A stretch of 19,451 nt of DNA from an uncultured Bacteroidales bacterium (GTDB lineage: Bacteria; Bacteroidota; Bacteroidia; Bacteroidales; Bacteroidaceae): NCBI GenBank assembly GCA_937901185.1, contig CALCHR010000149.1, positions 1 through 19,451 on the forward strand. The letters run 5' to 3'. The translations under genes were made by a program, and so were the position numbers. This document shows, piece after piece, positions 7,732 to 14,423 of the stretch; position 1 is the stretch's first letter, and each line of letters opens with the position of its first letter. A model generated the notes under the pieces. It was given only the letters and a program-made list of their open reading frames with translations. It searched no databases and was not told the DNA's origin.

Positions 7732-7935
7732 ATGTCCGCCGCCTCAGATAAGAACAGCCGCCGCTTTTCCCGCCGCATTGCAGTCAGCAGATTGCATACC
7801 CCGGAGGGCGATATGCTTCAAAACCAAGTAGTAGAGTTTGATGCCGAGGGCTATCCCATTTGCCATTACCCCCTCACGGAGGAACTTCACTCTACCGAGT
7901 GGTATCCGGAAGATTTCTATTTGGAAAAAGAGTAG
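7732..7935 (+). CDS. Small protein of unknown function, 67 residues
   Basis: A small cytoplasmic-looking protein begins at ATG 7732, 32 bp after the DUF4296 gene and on the same strand. Its N-terminus is Ser/Arg-rich (about residues 1-18). It continues as a compact block with RIAVSRLHTPEGDMLQNQVV, a DAEGYP turn and a C-terminal HYPLTEELHSTEWYPEDFY stretch. The later part resembles small conserved hypothetical proteins of Bacteroidales found next to lspA, but this is recollection. No signal peptide, membrane segment or cysteine pair is present. Its position suggests it belongs to the lspA operon. Confidence 0.65.
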   Translation: MSAASDKNSRRFSRRIAVSRLHTPEGDMLQNQVVEFDAEGYPICHYPLTEELHSTEWYPEDFYLEKE

Positions 7936-8474
7936 GGGCAGAGTAACATTAACAACACATTATAATATTATATAGCCCCTAAGACTCTTTTGGAAGAACT
8001 TTGACAAAATAAATTTGAGAAATAGACGAAACGGCGGGGCGGATTTTAAGAGATTTTGAGATTCTTTTGTCATTTTGAGAACAGAAAAGCAGAAAAAACT
8101 CAGAGATTGTTTTTCTTAGATAAGACCTAGGAATTTTTTTTCCACATCTAGTTTTAACTAGCTCAAAGAAAAAAATTGCAAATACGTACTTTTTTTCAAA
8201 AAATACCCATCTTTTTCTCCGCCGTAAAATATAAGATTTTCGGAGTAGGTGATAATCGGTTGATAATCTGCTGGTAAGTTAGATTGAGGCGAGGCGCTCT
8301 AAAATTTGCGTAAATCGGTCAAACTTTTGGGGCGAAGAAAAATAATCGATTCTCAGCCATTAGGGAGACCTTGAGTTTCCCACTTTTGCTATCTGCCCTC
8401 TGTCTTTCTTCAAAGTAAATTTCCCATTCCTTGCTTGGCTCTCCAATCATCTTGCAGCGCATCGTAACGTCACT
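7936..8474. other. AT-rich intergenic region without a recognisable gene
   Basis: About 540 bp carry no supported gene. The visible content is a 12-bp palindrome TATAATATTATA (7961-7972); a weak promoter-like TAAATTTG (8010-8017) with a TTG only 17 bp upstream; a dyad CTAGTT-TT-AACTAG (8148-8161); and an 11-bp-period direct repeat of TGATAATC (8250-8257, 8261-8268). No terminator is seen after the 67-residue gene. It could host an unannotated RNA or regulatory sites, but nothing is strong enough to call. Confidence 0.6.
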
Positions 8475-8497
8475 TAGGTATCATATTTTTATACCTA
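8475..8497. promoter_or_regulatory. Candidate BlaI-type operator, dyad 1
   Basis: Perfect inverted repeat TAGGTAT, 9-bp spacer, ATACCTA. It ends 4 bp before the TTG box of the promoter of the blaI-type gene. BlaI/MecI repressors bind dyads overlapping their own promoters, so autoregulation is the natural reading. The dyad is seen; the binding is inferred. Confidence 0.6.
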
Positions 8498-8501
8498 TTC
8501 T

Positions 8502-8531
8502 TTGTCAGTATATAATTAAATACTAAATTTG
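8502..8531 (+). promoter_or_regulatory. Bacteroidota-type promoter of the blaI-M56-lipoprotein-protease unit
   Basis: TTG at 8502-8504 and TAAATTTG at 8524-8531 are separated by 19 bp, an exact match to the Bacteroidota consensus. The start site would fall near 8538, about 14 nt before the repressor ATG at 8552. It would drive the four-gene unit. Confidence 0.8.
8507..8524. promoter_or_regulatory. Candidate BlaI-type operator, dyad 2
   Basis: AGTAT, 8 bp, ATACT fills the spacer between the TTG and TAnnTTTG boxes. Its centre lies about 29.5 bp (close to three helical turns) from that of dyad 1. A repressor bound here would block RNA polymerase directly. The half-sites are shorter than those of dyad 1 and the surroundings are AT-rich, so it is less certain. 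Confidence 0.5.
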
Positions 8532-8551
8532 CCGTACTTAATTTATGAATT

Positions 8552-8926
8552 ATGGAGTTGGATAATAAAAAGAAACAGCTCACAAAGGGCGAGCTGCACT
8601 ATATGAACATCATCTGGGACAAGGATGGGGCTTCTGTGAATGACATTATGGAGGTCTTACCCCCCCCTAAGCCGGCCTATACCACAGTGCTTACCATCAT
8701 GCAGGTGCTCACACGTAAACAGATTGTAGAACCTCAGCGCTGCGGAAAGCTGCATGTGTTCAAACCCTTGCTCTCGCGCGACGAGTATATCAGTTCTTTC
8801 TTGGAGGAGACCCGCGACACGTTGTTCAAAGGCTCTATGCGTAGCTTCTTGTCCTACTTTGTGAAGAGCGAGAAACTCAGCCCCGAGGAACTGAACAGCT
8901 TGTTGGAAGAGTTAAAGAAAGACTGA
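8552..8926 (+). CDS. BlaI/MecI-family transcriptional repressor
   Basis: At 124 residues this is the normal size for a BlaI/MecI/CopY penicillinase repressor. The N-terminal winged helix includes LTKGELHYMNIIWDKDGASV (about 10-29), then DIMEVL, and the recognition region PAYTTVLTIMQVLTRKQIV, the hallmark TTV.T....L..K segment. A helical C-terminal dimerisation half follows (about 75-124). In characterised systems such repressors are cleaved after the partner BlaR1/MecR1 protease senses a signal. The M56 gene starts 24 bp downstream and two dyads overlap the promoter, which supports an autoregulated pair. No beta-lactamase is present in the window, so the trigger and regulon are unknown. Confidence 0.94.
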   Translation: MELDNKKKQLTKGELHYMNIIWDKDGASVNDIMEVLPPPKPAYTTVLTIMQVLTRKQIVEPQRCGKLHVFKPLLSRDEYISSFLEETRDTLFKGSMRSFLSYFVKSEKLSPEELNSLLEELKKD

Positions 8927-8950
8927 TACCTTATTGATTAAGACAAAGTG

Positions 8951-10501
8951 ATGCCGGACTTTATTTCGCCCTATCTTTTTGGCTACGGATGGACGCTGGT
9001 GCTGAGCGGGTTGCTGCTGTTGTTCTATCGGATTTTTCTTTCCGGTAGGCAAGCCTATCGCTTTCAGCGCACTTATTTGTTGGCCATACCGGTGGTTTCT
9101 CTCCTGGGCTTGTTGCTGCAAGGCGGTTGCCACTTGTATGAGCAGTATGTGCCGGCCAAACAGATTTACCTCAGCCCGGAAGAAGCTTTGCTTTATCAGG
9201 AAACTCATCCCGATGCACAGATTTTTCCTGCATCGGTGGCCGATTTTCCATCGACAGAGCCGGTGCTCTCTTCGTGGTGGACCGCATGGCCCTGGGAGCA
9301 GTGGCTGCCGCTTGGCATCCTGCTTGTCTCGATGCTGCTGGTGATGATAGCGCTCTTCCAGATGCTGCAAATATTTCTCCGGACAAGGCGCATGAAGAGC
9401 GAAGTGCTCAAAGAGGGTTACCGCTTGGTGCGTTCGGAAGATGTGAAGACTCCATTCTCTTTTGGCACCACCATCTTTATGCCACAAGGCCGCGAGGCTG
9501 CCAATGAGGAAGTGTTGCTTCGCCACGAGAAAGCCCATGTCTGCTGCCGTCATTATGCCGATGTGTGGACGATAGAGCTACTGGTCCGCCTGATGTGGTT
9601 CAATCCGCTTCTTTGGCTTGTGCGCAGCACGTTGCGCCATCTGCATGAGTTTGAGGCCGACCGTTTCGTGTTGGATAGCGGGGTAGACAAGTTGGCATAT
9701 CAAACCCTCTTGCTTGAAGAACTGATGGAGAATAGCAGCGTGGTGACCAATGGTTTCAATCATTCCTTTGTGCGCCGCCGATTTCAGGAAATGCGGCAGA
9801 CAGCACCCGTGTCTCTCAGCCGATGGGGCAGGGTGGCAGCTCTGTCTTGGATAGCCCTGCTATGTGGTGTGTTTGTAGCCTATGGCCTTTCGCTGCAGCG
9901 CCCAATTACGATTCATATTAAAACCGCCTTGACAAGTGAGGCCGAGCAGAGAGTTCCTATGCCACAGCAAGGTCTTCATGCCGAGGGGCTTTCTCAAGAT
10001 GCAGAATCTCAAGGTAAGGCGCAGGAAACCGAAGAAGGTTCCCGGGATGCACTCGATGAGTTGCAGCAGCAGCCGGCAAGCATCAAAGAAAATGCAGCCG
10101 TTCGCCCCACTCATGCCGAAGATGGTTGGCCCATACTTTATGAGCTGCCGTTGGCCGAGAACCAAGGGGAAGAGGATATGCGCCTTGTACGCAGAGAGGG
10201 AGAAACGCTGCTCACCTTTGTGCATACCGAGACGCAAGACGGCCATCTGTATCGCTTTGGCGGACCGGATAGCTACATCGTGGACCCGGCCACCGGAGTG
10301 CATTATCAAGCCCGGCGCACCATTCCGGCAGCTGCATGGCACTATTTTCATCTCTCGGGTATGAAAGGAAAAACTTGGCAAGTGACGGTAGTGTTTCCGC
10401 CCCTGCCCGAAGATATGAAACAGGTGTCGCTCTATCAAGTGACCCACCATCTGCAAAGCGGCCATGTTTATAATATCAGTTCTATAGAGCACAAAGAATA
10501 A
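8951..10501 (+). CDS. M56-family (BlaR1/MecR1-like) membrane metalloprotease sensor
   Basis: This is a probable membrane sensor protease of 516 residues. I chose ATG 8951 over the in-frame GTG at 8948. Hydrophobic segments lie near residues 9-29, 39-58, 119-140 and 294-313. The zinc site H192-E-K-A-H196 and the downstream EFEAD (E235) sit between segments 3 and 4, on the cytoplasmic side in the BlaR1 fold. After segment 4 comes a Gln/Glu-rich linker (about 325-390), then a predicted beta-rich domain (about 410-510). No penicillin-binding SxxK/KTG domain is present, so this is not a beta-lactam receptor. The C-terminal domain resembles the adjacent lipoprotein: both have a LxxxV segment, a central Y-rich part and VFPPLP (481-486). 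It likely cleaves the BlaI-type repressor when the periplasmic domain is engaged. Confidence 0.92.
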   Translation: MPDFISPYLFGYGWTLVLSGLLLLFYRIFLSGRQAYRFQRTYLLAIPVVSLLGLLLQGGCHLYEQYVPAKQIYLSPEEALLYQETHPDAQIFPASVADFPSTEPVLSSWWTAWPWEQWLPLGILLVSMLLVMIALFQMLQIFLRTRRMKSEVLKEGYRLVRSEDVKTPFSFGTTIFMPQGREAANEEVLLRHEKAHVCCRHYADVWTIELLVRLMWFNPLLWLVRSTLRHLHEFEADRFVLDSGVDKLAYQTLLLEELMENSSVVTNGFNHSFVRRRFQEMRQTAPVSLSRWGRVAALSWIALLCGVFVAYGLSLQRPITIHIKTALTSEAEQRVPMPQQGLHAEGLSQDAESQGKAQETEEGSRDALDELQQQPASIKENAAVRPTHAEDGWPILYELPLAENQGEEDMRLVRREGETLLTFVHTETQDGHLYRFGGPDSYIVDPATGVHYQARRTIPAAAWHYFHLSGMKGKTWQVTVVFPPLPEDMKQVSLYQVTHHLQSGHVYNISSIEHKE

Positions 10502-10508
10502 GTATGTT

Positions 10509-11225
10509 ATGAAGAAATCCACATCAGCCATACTCTGCTCGTTGCTACTTCTCTTGCTGTTAGTGGCCTGTCGACCGCAGTACTATGTGGTGGACCGCAA
10601 CGAACAAGGGAGCATCGTCTGGAGCACAGTCTCTCCGATGTCGGAAGCGCAGCGGGATGTGTTGCGTCGCTTGCAGCAAACCGCGTTGGTCTACGACACC
10701 GTGCCGGTCTTTCATGCGCCGCGTTTGTTAAGTCCGGCCAAAAACTATGACGAGCAAGATTATAATACCTTCGCCGTCTATGACAATCCACACACTGTGG
10801 CGATGTGTCCGGCTGAGAATCCTTTGGAAAAGATGGCCATCTGGTGCACACCGGAAGCCACCTACTTAGCTATTGTGGACGAGCAGAAGTGGACGAGGAT
10901 GTACTACCACACATCTTCAAAGAACTACTTACGCGACTGTCTTACCGGCGAATGTTTCCCCATTCGCGAGTTGCTTTATTATCCTATGGACCAGACCTAT
11001 TGGATTGAGGGCGTGGCCGGCGAATGGGCCTGTCGTGTGCTAGTGTTTCCGCCCTTGCCAAAGAAGTGTACCCACATAGACATCATGAGCGGAGCGCCGG
11101 AACTGAAGAAGATAGAGGGCACCACGGGATGGAGAAAACGCAATGACTATCAGAACGTGAGTGTGGCAGCCTTGCAGCTGCAGCAATCCATTGCTACCTA
11201 CCGGAAAACGGTGATTGTCAAATGA
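10509..11225 (+). CDS. Lipoprotein related to the periplasmic domain of the M56 sensor
   Basis: The 238-residue protein begins with a lipoprotein signal: MKK, a long Leu run, and lipobox L18-V19-A20-C21. The mature part holds a region (about 105-195) that lines up with the C-terminal domain of the upstream M56 protein: YLAIVDE versus LLTFVHT, then matching spacing to CRVLVFPPLP (VFPPLP at 179-184) versus the same hexapeptide in M56. The short Cys-containing DCLTGECF stretch may form a disulphide. The gene starts 7 bp after the M56 stop and is surely cotranscribed with it. It may be a ligand, partner or modulator of the sensor. I do not recognise a named family, and the function is not shown. 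Confidence 0.85.
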   Translation: MKKSTSAILCSLLLLLLLVACRPQYYVVDRNEQGSIVWSTVSPMSEAQRDVLRRLQQTALVYDTVPVFHAPRLLSPAKNYDEQDYNTFAVYDNPHTVAMCPAENPLEKMAIWCTPEATYLAIVDEQKWTRMYYHTSSKNYLRDCLTGECFPIRELLYYPMDQTYWIEGVAGEWACRVLVFPPLPKKCTHIDIMSGAPELKKIEGTTGWRKRNDYQNVSVAALQLQQSIATYRKTVIVK

Positions 11226-11267
11226 CACCCGGATAAGAGAAAATATTAAATACCAAATTATAATTAT

Positions 11268-14054
11268 ATGAAAAAGATTACGACCCTGATGCTTTGCCTT
11301 GCCGCCTTGACTGCGCCGGCTATGGCCAAAAAAGCAAAGACAGCCGAGAAAGAGCCGGCTAAAACCGTGAAGGTGCTTGGCGACTTGCTGAACACACACA
11401 GCTATACCGTAGAAACCAATGGTGTGGCTTGGGCTGTCGACTCTGTGAACCAAAAGATGGTCAGCACCCAATCCCTTGATGTGAAGACCAGCAAGAAAAA
11501 CGCCTGGCAACAGTTTGCCATCCTCACAGCCAACAAAGGAAAAACCTTCTATCTCTACAATGTAGGCGCAAAGGCCTTTGTGGACAAGGATGGTAAGTTG
11601 AGCAAGAAACCTGTGGCCCCCGTAAAAATTGCCGAGGGTAAGAAGAAAGGCCAACTCACCTTCTCTTTTGCCGATACTTTGGTGCTGCAAGGAGGAGCTA
11701 ACAGCGAACTCCTCATCGCCGCCAAACCCAAAAAGGAAAGCCATGCCTGGGCCGAAGTGAAGCTCGCAGAGAAGTTCAACGCTTCGCAGCCCATGTCGCT
11801 CCTTGAGGATGTGGAATATGCTAAAGAGACACAGCTTGGTCTCTTCAATGTGAAGAAAGGACCTAAGGACGAGTGGTTCTGGGACATTCCCGATTCGCTC
11901 ATCGGTCGCCGTTTCTTGCTCACCGTACGCTTCACCGGAACCCCCGCTGGCACTAACACTTATGGCGGTGAGCTTGCCAATCAGCAGACTGTTTACTGGG
12001 AAGTCAATCCCAAAGGCGATTTGCAGCTCCGCGCCGAAGCGCTTGTCAATGTAGCCGACAGCACGCAGAAAATCAATCGCGCCGTAGAAATCAGCAGTGT
12101 CAACCCCATCATCGCTTCTTTCAAAGTGGTGCACCACAAGAAAGGCTTGCGCCGCATCAACGTAGCGCCTCTCTTTAGTAAGGACGACCCCGCCATCGGT
12201 CTTTCCGCTTCAGCCAAGCGCAACTTTGGTCTGACTATCTACAATGGCGACCTTTCTTATATTGAGAGCATGAAGACATTCCCCACCAACACCGAAGTGC
12301 GCGCCGTGAAGACCTGGACTTCGACAGGTAATTATTCGTATGCCGGAAGGAAGAGCGGAAAAGTGACCGTCGGTTTCAACTTCTCCTTTGTGTTGCTGCC
12401 CAAAGTGCCTATGCAGCGCCGCTATTTTGACCCCCGCGTGGGATACTTTGCCGACGCCTTTGTGCGCTTCAGCGATGACCAGCAGCGCGTAGAGGGCGAG
12501 CGCTTCATTGTGCGCTATCGCCTCGAGCCCAAAGACAGCGCCGACGCCGAGCGCATGAAGCGTGGCGAACTCGTAGAGCCTAAGAAACCCATTATATATT
12601 ATATAGACCCCGCCACGCCTAAGCAATGGCGCAAATATCTCATTCAGGGAGTGAACGACTGGCAAAAGGCCTTTGAACAAGCCGGCTTCAAGAATGCCAT
12701 TATGGGTAAAGAATGGCCCGAAGACGACCCCACAATGTCTATGGAAGATGCTCGCTACTGCGTGATCCGCTACTTGGCTTCCGACATCCCCAACGCCTAT
12801 GGTCCCAACGTGCACGACCCCCGCTCTGGCGAAATCATAGAGAGCCACATCTGCTGGTACCACAACGTGATGTCGCTCGTCCACGACTGGTATATGGTGC
12901 AAGCCGGCTCCATTGACGAAGCTGCGAGAAAGATGAACTACGACGAGGAACTCATGGGCCAACTCATCCGCTTTGTCTCCTCTCATGAAGTGGGCCACAC
13001 GCTCGGTCTGCGTCACAACTTTGGCTCCAGCAGCACAGTGCCTGTAGACAGTTTGCGCAGCAAAGCCTGGGTGGAAAAATATGGCCACACACCCAGCATC
13101 ATGGACTATGCCCGTTTCAACTATGTAGCACAGCCTGAAGACAGCATCGGCCGTGCCGGCATCTTCCCCCGCATCAACGACTACGACATGTGGGCTATCG
13201 AATGGGGCTACCGCCCAATGTTTGCAGCCGACCCCATGGCCGACCATGAAGCCCTTGAAGCGCTTATAAAAGAAAAGCACGACGGCAATCCGCGCCTTTG
13301 GTTCGGTGATGGAGAGACCAACCGCACTCCCGATCCTCGCTGCCAGACCGAAGACCTGGGCGACGACGCCATCAAGGCCAGCGAATATGGTATCCTCAAC
13401 CTCAAGCGCTCGCTCAAAGCACTTCCCCAATGGAGCTACGACAAGAAAGACATCTACGCCGACAACCTTGGCGAAATGTATGAAACCATCTACAGCCAGC
13501 TCAACCGCTACATGGGTCACGTCATAAGCAACCTCGGCGGCGTGATGGCCAACTTTAAGACCGTGGACCAAGCCGGCGCCGTATATAGCAACGTGAGCCG
13601 TGAGCGCCAGAAAGAAGTAATGGACTTCGTGCAGCGCCACATTGCCACAGAGCCCACCTGGCTCATCTCTGAAGACTACGTGAAGCGCTTCCTGGCTTAT
13701 CCGCAGGACCGTACCGCCCTCTTCGGACGCATGATGACTCTCCGCCTGCTCTCCAGAATCCGGATTCTCAATGCCGAATATCCCGCCATCGATTTCCTTA
13801 GCGACCTGCGCACGATGTATTTCACCGAAGCCACCAAGCGCACCAAGGTGACGCCCTATCGCCGAGCCATACAGCGCGCGTTTGTTGAAGAACTTATCTC
13901 CCGTGTGAATGTATCCTCCATCAACGCCCCTGTCTATCACACCTTGCGTCAACTTAGAAGTCAGCTGCAAGGCGCCGGAGTGGATGCCGAAAGCCGTGCC
14001 CACTTCTCCTGCCTTGTGTTCAAGATAGACCAGGCCCTGTCGGTGCATAAGTAA
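11268..14054 (+). CDS. Secreted zinc-dependent metalloprotease (DUF5117/DUF4953-like), HExxHxxGxxH
   Basis: A large exported protease of 928 residues. It has a Sec signal peptide with a likely cleavage after A18-M19-A20. A long N-terminal region (about 30-420) resembles the DUF5118/DUF5117 part of Bacteroidota zinc metalloproteases. The catalytic domain carries H573-E574-V-G-H577-T-L-G-L-R-H583, the metzincin-type zinc site, and S-I-M612-D-Y in the position of the Met-turn. An all-helical C-terminal region follows. Substrates are unknown. It starts 42 bp after the lipoprotein gene without an obvious promoter of its own, and a hairpin follows its stop, so it is most simply the last gene of the blaI-type unit. 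It has no lipobox, so it would be periplasmic or exported further. Confidence 0.93.
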   Translation: MKKITTLMLCLAALTAPAMAKKAKTAEKEPAKTVKVLGDLLNTHSYTVETNGVAWAVDSVNQKMVSTQSLDVKTSKKNAWQQFAILTANKGKTFYLYNVGAKAFVDKDGKLSKKPVAPVKIAEGKKKGQLTFSFADTLVLQGGANSELLIAAKPKKESHAWAEVKLAEKFNASQPMSLLEDVEYAKETQLGLFNVKKGPKDEWFWDIPDSLIGRRFLLTVRFTGTPAGTNTYGGELANQQTVYWEVNPKGDLQLRAEALVNVADSTQKINRAVEISSVNPIIASFKVVHHKKGLRRINVAPLFSKDDPAIGLSASAKRNFGLTIYNGDLSYIESMKTFPTNTEVRAVKTWTSTGNYSYAGRKSGKVTVGFNFSFVLLPKVPMQRRYFDPRVGYFADAFVRFSDDQQRVEGERFIVRYRLEPKDSADAERMKRGELVEPKKPIIYYIDPATPKQWRKYLIQGVNDWQKAFEQAGFKNAIMGKEWPEDDPTMSMEDARYCVIRYLASDIPNAYGPNVHDPRSGEIIESHICWYHNVMSLVHDWYMVQAGSIDEAARKMNYDEELMGQLIRFVSSHEVGHTLGLRHNFGSSSTVPVDSLRSKAWVEKYGHTPSIMDYARFNYVAQPEDSIGRAGIFPRINDYDMWAIEWGYRPMFAADPMADHEALEALIKEKHDGNPRLWFGDGETNRTPDPRCQTEDLGDDAIKASEYGILNLKRSLKALPQWSYDKKDIYADNLGEMYETIYSQLNRYMGHVISNLGGVMANFKTVDQAGAVYSNVSRERQKEVMDFVQRHIATEPTWLISEDYVKRFLAYPQDRTALFGRMMTLRLLSRIRILNAEYPAIDFLSDLRTMYFTEATKRTKVTPYRRAIQRAFVEELISRVNVSSINAPVYHTLRQLRSQLQGAGVDAESRAHFSCLVFKIDQALSVHK

Positions 14055-14083
14055 GTAAACCTATCACCATCAACGTTCCAAGC

Positions 14084-14113
14084 AAGGGGAGCGGAAGCAT
14101 ATCTGCTCCCCTT
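14084..14113 (+). terminator. Hairpin terminator after the metalloprotease gene
   Basis: AAGGGGAGC (14084-14092) is fully complementary to GCTCCCCTT (14105-14113) with a 12-nt loop. It lies 30 bp after the metalloprotease stop. The run after it (ACTTAAAT) is only weakly T-rich, so termination may be less efficient than at 6055-6097 or may serve mainly to protect the mRNA end. Confidence 0.7.
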
Positions 14114-14233
14114 ACTTAAATAGAAATATACTAAGCTTGTAGTATGACTTGAAGGCTTTGATTACCGAAATGCGAATGCTCTTTGATGGGCTTCCAAAAA
14201 GCGTTTGGTCAGCTTGGAAATATATCTCCGTTT

Positions 14234-14340
14234 CTTAGTAGTTACTTTAGAAAACTTAGTAGTTACCTAGTTTTTCCTAGTAGTTACCGAAAATCACCTA
14301 GCTTTTACCTAAGAAATGCCCGAAAATGGGGTCTGATTTT
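14234..14340 (+). repeat. Dispersed 21-bp-period repeat, copy 2 (most complete)
   Basis: Four 12-bp units start exactly 21 bp apart: CTTAGTAGTTAC at 14234 and 14255, CCTAGTAGTTAC at 14276 and the degenerate CCTAGCTTTTAC at 14297. The conserved tail runs to about 14340. The element lies between the convergent metalloprotease and speA genes and has the same orientation as the other two copies. No mobile-element gene is attached. Confidence 0.9.
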
Positions 14341-14372
14341 TAAGCAATTACAAAGGCCCCGGAATACCTTTG

Positions 14373-14417
14373 TCGGAATAAGAAAGCGCCGGTTCTGGAA
14401 CTGTCAGAACCGGCGCT
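14373..14417 (-). terminator. Strong intrinsic terminator of the topA-aroK-speA operon
   Basis: GCGCCGGTTCTG (14386-14397) and CAGAACCGGCGC (14405-14416) form a perfect 12-bp stem, extended by one A-T pair, with a 7-nt loop. On the minus strand the stem is followed by TTTCTTATTCC. It begins 7 bp after the speA stop and so ends the minus-strand operon. Confidence 0.9.
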
Positions 14418-14423
14418 GATGTG

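Noticed and set aside
8115..8161. Possible fourth copy of the 21-bp repeat (CCTAG at 8126 and TCTAG at 8147, 21 bp apart)
   Set aside because: Only about 8 of 12 bases match per unit and the tail is absent; an AT-rich region can give this by chance.
8552..10501. Beta-lactam resistance regulator pair (blaI-blaR1)
   Set aside because: The M56 protein lacks the penicillin-binding sensor domain and no beta-lactamase or PBP gene is nearby, so only the regulatory architecture is shared.
12210..14048. 612-codon open frame antisense to the metalloprotease gene
   Set aside because: It mirrors codon structure of the sense gene, has no recognisable domain, and the sense frame has a signal peptide, zinc site and Met-turn.
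14234..14308. CRISPR array
   Set aside because: Units are 12 bp on a 21-bp period with short, partly similar spacers and no cas genes; this is a tandem repeat, not repeat-spacer units.
14365..14372. TACCTTTG promoter-like box on the + strand after repeat copy 2
   Set aside because: No TTG lies at the right distance, and transcription would run straight into the speA terminator hairpin and antisense to speA.
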